Made by a program: the position numbers and the translations under genes | Assembly: GCA_022828135.1 (NCBI GenBank) | Contig: JAJEJB010000032.1 | Location: forward strand, 62,001 to 126,000 | DNA from: Acidimicrobiia bacterium | GTDB taxonomy: Bacteria; Actinomycetota; Acidimicrobiia; Acidimicrobiales; Aldehydirespiratoraceae | Direction: 5' to 3' | DNA length: 64,000 nucleotides | Part shown: positions 35,086-43,738 of the stretch, piece by piece | Numbering within the stretch: position 1 is the stretch's first letter | Layout of the letters: each line of letters begins with the position of its first letter | The notes under the pieces: generated by a model | Database searches by the model: none | Told to the model about the DNA's origin: nothing | What the model saw: only the letters and a program-made list of their open reading frames with translations

Positions 35086-36336
35086 CTACTGCGTGTCGGG
35101 CGCGGGCGGGCGGCTCCGGGCTGCGGCTGCGAGGCCGAGCAGGGCGCAGGCGGCGGTGACGACCCCCACCGTGACCAGGGCGGTGCGGCTGCCGAAGGCG
35201 TCCACCATCCAGCCCAGGATTGGACCGCCGACGGCGCGGGCGCCCACGAAGACGACCCCGTATGCCGCGGACACCCGGCCCTGCAGGAGCGGATCGGCCG
35301 CAGTCTGCACCGACCCGTTGGACAGGCTCAGGAACCCGCCGCCGAAGGTGCCCACCACGAAGATGACCGCTACGCCGGCAAGCAGGTGGTTCACCGCAGA
35401 CAAGGAGACCATGGTCGCGCTGAACACAACCAGCAGGATCGCAAGACTGCGTGATCCCTCGAGCTTCGATGCTGCCATCATCACCGAGCCGATCAGGCTG
35501 CCCACGGCCATGACCTGGGCCAGGATCGCGAACGTGCCCGCCCCGCTGGCCAGCTGCTTGTCGGCGACGACCGGTAGCAGTACAGCCAGATTCCAGCCGA
35601 ACAGGGTGAAGGAGCACAGCAGGGCCATCGGTATGGTCACTGCCGGGGTGCGCATCAGGTAGCCGAGCACCCGGCCCCCGGCGGCTCGGGCTTCTTTCGA
35701 CGCGGTGGCGGTGGTGGTTACCACCCGGAGCACCAGCATGGCTGCGAGCAGCGATGTCACTCCGTTCACTGCGAAGCAGGCCCATGCCGCGGACAGACTC
35801 AGGAAGAGCCAAGCGGCGCCGCTGCCCAGGAACCGACCGATCGACATCACTGAGGTGTGCAGCCGGGCCGCCCGGTCGATCCCGTCGGCGAGGACGACAT
35901 CACGCACGAAGGCCCGCCGCAGCGGCGTGTCGATGGCACCGATCACGCCCAGAACCGCGACGGCGCCGAACAGCACTGCCAGCGGCAGGTCTTCTCCCAT
36001 CGCTAGCGCGAGGAGCGCCAGCGCGCCGGCGACGACGGACTTCGCGCCCTGAGTGGAGGCCAGCAGCCGGCGCCGGTCCATCCGGTCGGCCAGCGTTCCC
36101 GCCAGCGGCGCGAGAACGACGGCCGAGCCCGATCGGACGGCCACGGTGAGCCCGACTACGAATGCGCTGCCGGTGATCTCGTAAACCAGCCACACTTCCG
36201 CGAGGTGGTGGGCCCACATCCCTGCGCCGTGCAGGAACTGGGCACCGGCGTAGCGGCGGAAGTTGGGGTTGCTCAGCGTGTCGGTCAGCCGGCCCAGTGC
36301 GAGCCTCACGCGCTCATCACTCCGACAGTTTGACAT
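35086..36336 (-). CDS. MFS transporter, EntS/MFS_3-like exporter
   Basis: The 416-residue protein has twelve predicted helices with MFS landmarks: FRRYAGAQFLHGAGMWAHHL near residue 23, the loop 2-3 motif GTLADRMDRRRLLASTQG, and HTSVMSIGRFLGSGAAWLFL. The closest pattern is the enterobactin/macrolide exporter group. The ATG at MSNCRSDERV was chosen, with a GTG nine codons downstream as alternative. It diverges from the HpaB-like gene across a palindromic operator, so it is probably controlled with the catabolic cluster and may export its substrate or a toxic intermediate. Confidence 0.87.
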   Translation of the reverse strand: MSNCRSDERVRLALGRLTDTLSNPNFRRYAGAQFLHGAGMWAHHLAEVWLVYEITGSAFVVGLTVAVRSGSAVVLAPLAGTLADRMDRRRLLASTQGAKSVVAGALALLALAMGEDLPLAVLFGAVAVLGVIGAIDTPLRRAFVRDVVLADGIDRAARLHTSVMSIGRFLGSGAAWLFLSLSAAWACFAVNGVTSLLAAMLVLRVVTTTATASKEARAAGGRVLGYLMRTPAVTIPMALLCSFTLFGWNLAVLLPVVADKQLASGAGTFAILAQVMAVGSLIGSVMMAASKLEGSRSLAILLVVFSATMVSLSAVNHLLAGVAVIFVVGTFGGGFLSLSNGSVQTAADPLLQGRVSAAYGVVFVGARAVGGPILGWMVDAFGSRTALVTVGVVTAACALLGLAAAARSRPPAPDTQ

Positions 36337-36340
36337 CTCA

Positions 36341-36363
36341 GGCAGGTTGTCAGACAATCTGCC
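36341..36363. promoter_or_regulatory. Predicted FadR/GntR-type operator palindrome
   Basis: Arms GGCAGGTTGTC and GACAATCTGCC flank a central A, with only one mismatched pair over 11 bp per arm. The core TTGTCAGACAA fits the FadR-subfamily pattern TNGTNNNACNA exactly. It lies five bases from the MFS start codon and 51 bases upstream of the HpaB-like start, so one site can control both. The GntR gene in the cluster is the likely ligand-responsive repressor. Confidence 0.72.
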
Positions 36364-36414
36364 ATGAAGGGCGGGCTTCCGCGGCGCGGCCTTCGTCGTT
36401 CTCCTGGAGGATGG

Positions 36415-37887
36415 ATGCGCACTGGGGACAGCTATGTCGAGTCGTTGCGAGACGGTCGCAACGTGATCCTCGACGGTGTCCCGGTCGACGATGTCACCTC
36501 CCACCCGGCCTTTTCGGCCGGTGTGCGCACCGTGGCCCAGCTCTACGACTTCGCGGCCGACCCGGCCAACCGGGAGCTCATGACCTACGAGTCGCCCACG
36601 GACGGGCGCCCGGTGAACCTGAGCTGGCTGGTGCCCCGCTCGGTGGACGACCTGCGCCGCCGCAGGCTCGCCATCGAGGCCTGGTCGGAGCTCAGTTACG
36701 GGTATCTGGGCCGGTCCCCCGACCACGTGGCCTCCTTCTTCGCCGGCTTCAGCGGCTCGCTCGACACTTTCGCCAAGGCCGGCGACCGTTACGCCGACAA
36801 CGTGCAGCGCTTCTACGAACGGGCTCGGGACGAGGACCTCTACGTCACCTACACGATCATCCACCCTCAGATCGACCGGGCCAAGGGGCCCCACGAGCAG
36901 TACGAGCCCCATCTCTATGCCTCCATTGCCCGCTCCGGCGACGATGGGGTGGTGGTCAGGGGCGCGCAGATGCTCGGGACCGGCACGCTCATGTCGGACT
37001 ACTTGTTCGTCAGCTCCATACAGCCCCTGCCCCCCGGCGCCGACGACTACGGACTGTCGGTGGCGATCCCCGTGAACCACCCCCGGCTGCGCATCTACCC
37101 CCGCCGGCCCTACGGCCGCGACATCACTGCGGCCGGCGACTACCCGCTGTCGGCCGTCTACGACGAGACCGACGCGCTGGTGGTCTTCGACGATGTGGAC
37201 GTGCCCCCCGAGCACGTGTTCGTCGACCGCGACCGTGACATTACCTTCGCGCAGTTCAACCGCACCCCGGCTCACTTGCTGGGCAACACCCAGGCCCAGA
37301 TCCGCTACGCGGTGAAGATGAGGTTCCTGGCCGGGCTGGCGTCCCAGCTGGCCGAATGGTCGGGCCAGGCCAAGGACCGGAACTTCCAGTTGAGCCTGGC
37401 CCGGGTGGCGGCCCAGGCGTCGGTGCCCTACGGGATGGTGCTGGCCGGGGAGTACAACGCCACCATCGACGGCAACGGCGTGGCCCGGCCCGATCCGGAG
37501 ATGCTGTACGCGGCCATGACGCTGCAGCCGGCGCTGTACCGCGACATCACCTACGCCTTGCGGGAACTGACCGGCGGGACCACCATCCAGGTGCCGTCGT
37601 CGGTGAATGCCTGGGACGACCCGGTCACCCGGGCCGACTTCGAGCGCTTCGTGCGCTGGCCGGAGGTGGACGCCGAGCACCGGGTGGCCCTGCTGAAGCT
37701 GGTGTGGGACGCCATCGGATCGGAGTTCGCCAGCCGGCACTTCCAGTACGAGATGTTCTACGCCGGCTCGGCCTCGGTGGTCCAGGGCCGCCTGTACCGC
37801 AACTACGACTGGGAGCAGGCCCGTTCCATGGTGCTGCGCTGCCTGGCCGAGACGCCCGGCCCGCACAAAGAGGGGGACAGCCGGTGA
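36415..37887 (+). CDS. 4-hydroxyphenylacetate 3-monooxygenase (HpaB)-family flavin oxygenase
   Basis: The 490-residue protein belongs to the HpaB/PvcC family of FADH2-dependent, reductase-requiring hydroxylases with an acyl-CoA dehydrogenase-like fold. Family blocks are RTGDSYVESLRDGRNV at the start, HPQIDRAKGPHEQYEPHLYA, GAQMLGTGTLMSDYLFV, IPRRPYGRD-like YPRRPYGRDITAAGDYPLS, and the C-terminal SEFASRHFQYEMFYAGSA. The ATG preceded by CTGGAGG was chosen; an upstream ATG abuts the operator. The ubiD gene overlaps by four bases, suggesting hydroxylation coupled to decarboxylation of an aromatic or heteroaromatic acid. Confidence 0.9.
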   Translation: MRTGDSYVESLRDGRNVILDGVPVDDVTSHPAFSAGVRTVAQLYDFAADPANRELMTYESPTDGRPVNLSWLVPRSVDDLRRRRLAIEAWSELSYGYLGRSPDHVASFFAGFSGSLDTFAKAGDRYADNVQRFYERARDEDLYVTYTIIHPQIDRAKGPHEQYEPHLYASIARSGDDGVVVRGAQMLGTGTLMSDYLFVSSIQPLPPGADDYGLSVAIPVNHPRLRIYPRRPYGRDITAAGDYPLSAVYDETDALVVFDDVDVPPEHVFVDRDRDITFAQFNRTPAHLLGNTQAQIRYAVKMRFLAGLASQLAEWSGQAKDRNFQLSLARVAAQASVPYGMVLAGEYNATIDGNGVARPDPEMLYAAMTLQPALYRDITYALRELTGGTTIQVPSSVNAWDDPVTRADFERFVRWPEVDAEHRVALLKLVWDAIGSEFASRHFQYEMFYAGSASVVQGRLYRNYDWEQARSMVLRCLAETPGPHKEGDSR

Positions 37888-39299
37888 CGGTCGGCGTGCT
37901 CGATACAGGTTTCCGCACCGCCCTGAGCCGTCTCGACCGGGCCGGCCTGCTGGCCCGGGTGTCGCGCACCGTCGACTCCGACCTCGAGGCCGCGGCCATG
38001 ATGAAGCATCACGACGCCGGCGCGGCGCTGCTGTTCGAGAGCGTCAAGGACCACGACATTCCGGTGGTCGGCAACGTGTTCGCCACCCCGGAGTCGTCGG
38101 AGGTGGCCATGGGCCTCGACCGCGACCGTCTGCGGGCCGCGCTCGCCCGCGGCATCCGCACCGACATCGAGCCCGCCGCGGCGAGTGACCCACCGGCCCA
38201 GCAGAACGTGTGGCGCTCGGGCGAGATCGACTTGGGTGCGCACCTTCCCGTGCTCAAGCACGCCCCGGGCGACGGTGGCCGCTTCGTCACCGCCGGCGTG
38301 CTCATTGTGCGGGATCCGCTCACCGGTGTGCGCAACGCGTCCTTCCACCGGCTCCAACTGATCGGTCCCGACGAGGTGGCGGTCAAGATCGACCACGGAC
38401 GCCATCTCGGCCGGGCCCTCGACCATGCCGTCGAGATGGGTCAGGACCTGCCCGTGGCCGTCTGCATCGGCACCGATGTGGCCCTGATCTACGCCGCCTC
38501 CACCATGGGGGCGCTGATGCCCGAGAGCCGCGACGAGCTGTGCGCGGCCGGGGGCTGCCGCGGCGCCGCCCTGCCGGTGGCGCCCGGTGTGTCGCAGGAC
38601 GTGGACGTCCCCGCCGACACCGAGATCGTGCTGGAGGGTGTGATCCGGGCCGGCGAGAGCGTCACCGAGGGCCCCTTCGGCGAGTTCGTCGGCTATGCCT
38701 CGCCCGCCGGTCCGGCCCCCACGATGAACGTGACCGCGGTCACGGCCCGCGACGAACCCGTCTACCACGCCATCAACGGCGCCGGCCGCGAGACGATCGT
38801 GCTGCGCAAGCACGTGCTGGAGGTGGCCGCGCTGGAGGCGGTCCGGCCGGTGACCCCGATCGTCAGCGACGTGTGCATGCCGCCGGGAGGACTTCATCGG
38901 TTCCATCTGGTGATGGCGCTGTCGAAGCGGTCCGAGCGCGACAACGGCATGGGTCGCAACGCCGCGCTGGCCGCGTTCGGGGCCCTCAAGGACCTCAACA
39001 TGATCGTGCTGGTTGACGACGACATCGATCTGCACGATCCCGACGACGTGGCCTACGCGCTGGCCACCCGCTTCGATGCCGCCTCCGACCTTGTAGTCCT
39101 GCCCGGGATGCGGGGCCACGAGTACGTGCGCACATCGCAGGCCGGGGTGGGCACCAAGGCCATCCTGGACGCTTCGGTGCCCTTCGAGAGCCGGGCCGAC
39201 TTCGAGCGCATTTCGTTCGCCGCGCCCTCCGGCGAGGAGCTCGACGCGGCCTATACGGGAACCACTGTCCTCAGCTGGCTGGGGGGGAACCCCGCGTGA
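37884..39299 (+). CDS. UbiD-family decarboxylase
   Basis: UbiD enzymes use prenylated FMN to decarboxylate (or carboxylate) unsaturated and aromatic acids. The 471-residue product shows GVRNASFHRLQLIGPDEVAV near residue 146, an EGPFGEFVGYASPAGPAP block, VSDVCMPPGGLHRFHLVMAL and KRSERDNGMGRNAALAA. The GTG start overlaps the preceding TGA (GTGA), as does its stop with the GntR start. A UbiX partner for the cofactor must be elsewhere. Confidence 0.93.
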   Translation: MTVGVLDTGFRTALSRLDRAGLLARVSRTVDSDLEAAAMMKHHDAGAALLFESVKDHDIPVVGNVFATPESSEVAMGLDRDRLRAALARGIRTDIEPAAASDPPAQQNVWRSGEIDLGAHLPVLKHAPGDGGRFVTAGVLIVRDPLTGVRNASFHRLQLIGPDEVAVKIDHGRHLGRALDHAVEMGQDLPVAVCIGTDVALIYAASTMGALMPESRDELCAAGGCRGAALPVAPGVSQDVDVPADTEIVLEGVIRAGESVTEGPFGEFVGYASPAGPAPTMNVTAVTARDEPVYHAINGAGRETIVLRKHVLEVAALEAVRPVTPIVSDVCMPPGGLHRFHLVMALSKRSERDNGMGRNAALAAFGALKDLNMIVLVDDDIDLHDPDDVAYALATRFDAASDLVVLPGMRGHEYVRTSQAGVGTKAILDASVPFESRADFERISFAAPSGEELDAAYTGTTVLSWLGGNPA

Positions 39300-40111
39300 A
39301 GCTCAGCCGCGAGACGCTCGCCGACCGGCTGCAGGAGCAGCTCAAGCGCCAGATGCTGTCGGGCCGCCTGGCGCCGGGCGCGGTGATGCCGTCGGAGCGC
39401 GAGCTGCGAGAGGTGTTCGGTGTGGGTCGCACCACGGTGCGCGAGGCGCTCCAGGGCCTGGTGTCGTCGGGCTTCCTGACCCGCGAGTCGGGCCGGCTGA
39501 TCGTGCAGCACCCCACCGACATCAGCCCCCGGATGCTCGACCTCGCGGCCCGGGCCTCCGACGCCTCGGTCCAGCAGGTGTTCGACGTGCGCAAGCTGCT
39601 GGAGATCCACGCGGCCGGCTTGGCCGCGGCCAACCGCACTACTGACGATCTCGCCGAGATCGCCGCCTGCCTCGGGCGCATGGACACCCAGGACGAGGCC
39701 CAGTACCACACCGCCGACCGCAGCTTCCATTGCGCGGTGGTGCGAGCATCCCAGAACATCATCCTGGCTGAGCTCTATGAGGCCGGCCTGGGGCTCTTCT
39801 TCCGCAAGCCGGCCTTCTGGCGGGTGTTCACCCGCGCTCCCGAGCAGCGTCACCGGGTGGGTTCGGGTTACGAGGGCCACCTGCAGATACACGATGCCAT
39901 CGTCCGGCAGGACGCCGATCTGGCCCGCGAGCAGATGCGGCGCCACCTGCAGCAGGTCGAACAGAGCCTCCTGGCCGTGATGCACGAGACCGTCGACGTG
40001 GCCTACGAGACCCCCGCCGCGATGCACGAGACCTTCGACGCGGCCGAGGACCCGTCGCCGGAACCGTCCCCTACCACCTCCCCCGCCGAGGAGACAGAGA
40101 GGAAGCCATGA
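39296..40111 (+). CDS. GntR-family transcriptional regulator, FadR (FCD) subfamily
   Basis: The 271-residue protein has the N-terminal winged helix (GAVMPSERELREVFGVGRTT then VREALQGLVSSGFL, residues ~28-62) and a C-terminal all-helical FCD ligand domain whose likely metal ligands lie in YHTADRSFHCAVVRA and GYEGHLQIHDAIVRQ with the following RRHLQQVEQ. A Pro/Glu-rich tail ends the chain. Overlapping starts on both sides place it inside the catabolic operon, so it is probably autoregulated through the FadR-type palindrome upstream of the HpaB-like gene. Confidence 0.93.
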   Translation: MKLSRETLADRLQEQLKRQMLSGRLAPGAVMPSERELREVFGVGRTTVREALQGLVSSGFLTRESGRLIVQHPTDISPRMLDLAARASDASVQQVFDVRKLLEIHAAGLAAANRTTDDLAEIAACLGRMDTQDEAQYHTADRSFHCAVVRASQNIILAELYEAGLGLFFRKPAFWRVFTRAPEQRHRVGSGYEGHLQIHDAIVRQDADLAREQMRRHLQQVEQSLLAVMHETVDVAYETPAAMHETFDAAEDPSPEPSPTTSPAEETERKP

Positions 40112-41355
40112 GACAGGGATACCGGGTGATCGACGCCGACACCCACGTCACCCCATCCGTTGAGGTGCTCGTCGACTACGGCGACCGCGAGCTCAAGGAC
40201 CGGGCCGATGAGCTGACCCCCTATGTCCGGGTGACGAAGCCGACCGCGGGCCGGGGCCATCCCACCCATCCCTACGGAGTGGTGCGGGTCAATCCCCAGC
40301 CCTACAACCGGGTGGCCGGGCACAAGCCCGACGCCGATGTCGACACCCGGGGTGCGGGCGCCAAGGGGGCCCTCGAGGGCCGGGTCCAGAACCTGGCTGT
40401 GAAGCCCATCGCCGACGGCATCCAGCACACCAACTCCGAGGGCCGTCTGGCCAACATGGACGTTGAAGGGGTGGACATCAACTTCATCATCCCGGGTACC
40501 TGGGCGCCGGGCAGCACCGCGCTGGACCTGAGCCTGGCCAAGGCCATGTACCGCTCCTATCACCGCTACATGGCCGACTACTGCTCGGCCGACCCTCGCC
40601 GTCTCAAGGGACTGCTGCTCGCGCCGGGCGCCGATCCGCAGTGGGCCGCCGACACGATCCGCCAGCACGCCGGCGAGGAGTGGCTGTCCGCAGTGTGGCC
40701 CGTGCTGCCCGAGGGCCTGCCGGTGGACGATCCCGACCTGGAGCCGATCTGGCAGGCAATGGACGAGGCCGACCTGCCCATCATGCACCACAGCTTCTTC
40801 TACGAGGCGCCCTACTTCCCCGGCTACCGCGACATCTGGGGCAACGTGGCTGTGGCCCGCACCGCCGCCCATGTCTGGGGGGCCCAGAGGCTCATGGCGT
40901 ACGTGCTGGTGTCGGGGATGCTGGACCGGTACCCGAATCTGAGGGTGGCCACCGTGGAGACCGGCCACGGCTGGCTGCCGCACTGGATCATCCGCCTCAC
41001 CAGCCAGATCGACTACGTCAAGGGCGCCGTGCCCGCCGACCTGAAGCACACCCCCCTGGAGTACGTGCAGATGGGCCGGGTGTTCTGCGCCATCGAGCAG
41101 CACGAGGGAGCGGAGATGACCAAGTCGGTCATCGACATCCTCGGCGACGGCGTGCTCATGTACGAGTCGGACTTCCCCCATCCCGAGTGCTACTACCCGA
41201 ACAGCACCGACAACGTGATCTCTTGGGGCCCCGTGATCGGCGAGGAAGCCCTGCGCAAGCTGATGGCCGACAACGCGGCCCGCTACTTGCGGCTGCTGTC
41301 GGTCCCCTGGGACGACGGGCCCAGCGACAATGGACGGAACAGCAATGGACGTTGA
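40108..41355 (+). CDS. Amidohydrolase-2 (ACMSD-like) family metal-dependent hydrolase/decarboxylase
   Basis: The 415-residue protein begins YRVIDADTHVTPS, the DxH-type metal motif of the ACMSD/gamma-resorcylate decarboxylase branch. It continues with LANMDVEGVDINFIIPGTWA, DLPIMHHSFFYEAP, VATVETGHGWLPHWIIRL and the catalytic Asp block GVLMYESDFPHPECYYPNS. Members decarboxylate or hydrolyse ring-derived acids. Its ATG overlaps the GntR stop, so it belongs to the same operon and probably acts after the HpaB/UbiD steps. Confidence 0.9.
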   Translation: MRQGYRVIDADTHVTPSVEVLVDYGDRELKDRADELTPYVRVTKPTAGRGHPTHPYGVVRVNPQPYNRVAGHKPDADVDTRGAGAKGALEGRVQNLAVKPIADGIQHTNSEGRLANMDVEGVDINFIIPGTWAPGSTALDLSLAKAMYRSYHRYMADYCSADPRRLKGLLLAPGADPQWAADTIRQHAGEEWLSAVWPVLPEGLPVDDPDLEPIWQAMDEADLPIMHHSFFYEAPYFPGYRDIWGNVAVARTAAHVWGAQRLMAYVLVSGMLDRYPNLRVATVETGHGWLPHWIIRLTSQIDYVKGAVPADLKHTPLEYVQMGRVFCAIEQHEGAEMTKSVIDILGDGVLMYESDFPHPECYYPNSTDNVISWGPVIGEEALRKLMADNAARYLRLLSVPWDDGPSDNGRNSNGR

Positions 41356-41752
41356 GCAGGCGCTCGAGCTGGTGCAGCAGGCCCGGGCCATCGGGGTCGA
41401 GCGGGGCATAAACGCCACCGTGGCCGTGCACGACGACGCCGGCCATCCCCTGGTAGTGGTGCGGGGCAAGCGCTGGCACGGGCCCTACATGGCCATGGGC
41501 AAGGCCCGGCTGGCGGCCGCCTTCGCCAAGCCCACCAAGGATCTCGTCGCGCAGTGGGCCGACCGGCCCCTGTTCCCCACCAGTCTCGTGGACATCATCC
41601 CTGGAGGGGTCACCGTCAATCCCGGCGGTGTGCCTCTGTTCTCCGACGGCGTTTGCGTGGGCGCCATCGGTGTGGGCGGGGGCTCCCCCCAGATCGACCA
41701 TGAGATCGCGGCCGCGGCCGCGGACCAATTCCACGGTTCCCAAGGCACCTAG
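41345..41752 (+). CDS. GlcG/HbpS-family (DUF336) protein
   Basis: The 135-residue protein has the GlcG/HbpS fold: ALELVQQARAIGVERGINAT, VAVHDDAGHPLVVVRGK, then PGGVTVNPGGVPLF and VCVGAIGVGGGSPQIDHEIA. The family is common in catabolic operons and includes a heme-binding protein and dioxygenase/isomerase accessory proteins, but the reaction is often unknown. It overlaps the amidohydrolase by 11 bases and precedes the transporter genes. Confidence 0.88.
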   Translation: MDVEQALELVQQARAIGVERGINATVAVHDDAGHPLVVVRGKRWHGPYMAMGKARLAAAFAKPTKDLVAQWADRPLFPTSLVDIIPGGVTVNPGGVPLFSDGVCVGAIGVGGGSPQIDHEIAAAAADQFHGSQGT

Positions 41753-41796
41753 ATCTGATGAATTCAATTCACAGACCCAAAGGAGGAAACAGCAAA

Positions 41797-43644
41797 ATGC
41801 GATACATCTGGAAGAGATTGGGGGTGCCGCTCGCGGCGCTCTTCGTCCTCTCGCTGATCGCCGCGAGCTGCGGCGACGACGAGCCGGACGCGCCTGTGGT
41901 CGACACCGCCGCAGTCGAGGCCGCGCAGGCTGAGGCCGCGCAGGCTGAGGCCGACGCCGACGCTGCCCGGGCCGAGGCCGACGCGGCTGCCGCGGAGGCT
42001 GCCGCCGCCGCGGAGGCTCTGGCTGCCGCGGAGGCTGCCGCGGCCGAGGCGAGCGCGGAGCAGCAGGCTGAGGCGCAGGCCGCGCTGGAAGCGGCTCAGG
42101 CTGAGGCCGCTGCGGCCCAGGCTGCCGCCGAGGAGGCCGAGTCGAGAGCGGCTGAGGCTGAGGCTGCCGCCGAGGAGGCCGCCATGGCTGCCGAGGAGGA
42201 GATGGTTGAGGAGGCCGCTCCGACCGGGGATCCCGGCAGGGTCACCATCGCCGTCACCACCGAGCCCTCGACGCTCGATCCGCAGGCTGTCAACGACCGC
42301 AGCTCGCGGGTGGTGACCGCCAACCTGTTCGAGTCCCTGCTGGGCCGGGACGCCTCGACGGCACTAGTGCCCGTCCTGGCCACCGGCTACGAGGCATTCG
42401 ACGACGACACCTGGCGCTTCACAGTGCGCGAGGGCGTGACCTTCCACGACGGCCAGGCCCTCGACGCCCAGGCCGTGGCGGACGCCCTTAACCGCATGCT
42501 GGACCCGGACTACTCGACCCAGCGAGACTCGTACATCCGGGGCATGACCTCCGTGGAGGCGGTGGACGCCTACACCGTCGACATCCATACCGACGGGGTC
42601 AACGCCACCCTGCCGCTGCAGATAGCACAGCTCCCCATCTTCGCGCCCGGTACGGCCGACACGGTGGGTGAGAACCCGGTGGGGACCGGTCCCTACATGT
42701 TCGAGTCCTGGGAGCGCGGCCAGCAGATCACCGCGGTGCGGAATGACAGCTACTGGGGCGACGCGCCGTCGATCGACGCGTTCACGGTGCGGTTCATCCC
42801 CGACAAGCAGACGTCGCTGGCCGCCCTGCAGGCCGGTGAGGTCGACCTGGTGCTCGACATCCTGCCCGAGCAGGTTCCGCTGGTGCCCCAGGCGCTCAGC
42901 GTTCCCGCCACCGAGTACAGCTACCTCGCGCTCAACGCCCTTCGTCCGGATCTGGCCCCGCCCGAGATCCGCGTCGCCATGAACCTGGCGGTGGACAAGG
43001 AGCTGATCGCCGAGACGCTCTACGAGGGCTACGCGCGGCCCAACGACGCCCAGCACCTGTCGCCGGGGATGCTCGGCTACAACCCCGACATCGGCCCGTT
43101 CCCGTACGACCCGGATCAGGCCCGCGAGATCATGGAGTCGTTCGGCTGGAACGAGGACAACCCCTTGCCGCTCGAGATCTACGCGCCGATCGGCCGGTAC
43201 CTGCGCGGCGTGGAGACGACCCAGGCGGTGGCCACGATGCTGAACGACATCGGCTTCGACACCGAGGTGCGGCTCACCGAGTGGACCCGCTTCCGCGCCG
43301 GCAGCCGGATCAGGGGTGATGAGCCCGGCGCCTACGACATCCGCTACGGCTGGAACTCCAACGAGTGGTTCGACGGGGCCCGCACCCGCAACTTCCTGGT
43401 GTGCGGCGGCTCGTCCTCCAAGCTGTGCGACGAGTTGGTCACCGACCTCTTCGAGCAGGCCGGCTCGACGACCGACCAGGATCTGCGCCACATCCTCTAC
43501 CAGAGGGCATGGGCCCGGCTGCATGAGAACCCGCATGCCATCTACCTGCTTCAGCAGGACCTGATCTACGGCGCGACGGAGCGTCTCGACTGGCAGCCCC
43601 GGCTCGACGACGAGTACCTCGTGTCGGAGATGAGCCTCAACTAG
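41797..43644 (+). CDS. Oligopeptide/dipeptide-type ABC transporter substrate-binding lipoprotein with coiled-coil linker
   Basis: This 615-residue extracytoplasmic receptor has a lipoprotein signal ending LIAASC. Between the lipid anchor and the SBP_bac_5 domain is an unusual ~115-residue Ala/Glu-rich stretch (repeats like EAAQAEAAQAEADADAARAE) predicted to form a long coiled coil. The binding domain starts RVTIAVTTEPSTLDPQAVND, with GVTFHDGQALDAQAV and NPVGTGPYMFESWERG as family landmarks. A strong AGGAGG site precedes the ATG. The ligand may be a peptide, an opine or another small N-containing molecule and cannot be fixed from sequence. Confidence 0.92.
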   Translation: MRYIWKRLGVPLAALFVLSLIAASCGDDEPDAPVVDTAAVEAAQAEAAQAEADADAARAEADAAAAEAAAAAEALAAAEAAAAEASAEQQAEAQAALEAAQAEAAAAQAAAEEAESRAAEAEAAAEEAAMAAEEEMVEEAAPTGDPGRVTIAVTTEPSTLDPQAVNDRSSRVVTANLFESLLGRDASTALVPVLATGYEAFDDDTWRFTVREGVTFHDGQALDAQAVADALNRMLDPDYSTQRDSYIRGMTSVEAVDAYTVDIHTDGVNATLPLQIAQLPIFAPGTADTVGENPVGTGPYMFESWERGQQITAVRNDSYWGDAPSIDAFTVRFIPDKQTSLAALQAGEVDLVLDILPEQVPLVPQALSVPATEYSYLALNALRPDLAPPEIRVAMNLAVDKELIAETLYEGYARPNDAQHLSPGMLGYNPDIGPFPYDPDQAREIMESFGWNEDNPLPLEIYAPIGRYLRGVETTQAVATMLNDIGFDTEVRLTEWTRFRAGSRIRGDEPGAYDIRYGWNSNEWFDGARTRNFLVCGGSSSKLCDELVTDLFEQAGSTTDQDLRHILYQRAWARLHENPHAIYLLQQDLIYGATERLDWQPRLDDEYLVSEMSLN

Positions 43645-43673
43645 GGCATCAGGCCGGCTGGCTTGTTGCTGAC

Positions 43674-43716
43674 CTGCCGGCCCGGCTCGGTCCCTAGGCC
43701 GAGCCGGGCCCGGCAG
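43674..43716 (+). terminator. Strong hairpin between substrate-binding protein and permease genes
   Basis: A 17-base left arm (CTGCCGGCCCGGCTCGG) pairs with an 18-base right arm with a single bulged base and an 8-base loop, giving a very stable RNA stem. No U-tract follows. It probably stabilises the upstream message or partly terminates, so more binding protein than permease is made. Confidence 0.7.
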
Positions 43717-43738
43717 GGCTGAGCGTCCATAGGTATCG

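Noticed and set aside
36364..36414. Earlier ATG as the start of the HpaB-like protein
   Set aside because: It touches the operator palindrome and adds a non-conserved basic leader. The ATG at 36415 has a proper ribosome-binding site and matches the family N-terminus.
36337..37866. A long minus-strand extension upstream of the MFS gene
   Set aside because: It is antisense to the HpaB-like gene and crosses the operator. The MFS sequence starts only at MSNCRSDERV.
29328..37887. Flavin reductase and HpaB-like oxygenase as one two-component system
   Set aside because: Pairing is plausible, but 6.6 kb and an accessory island separate them. I keep it only as a note on the reductase.
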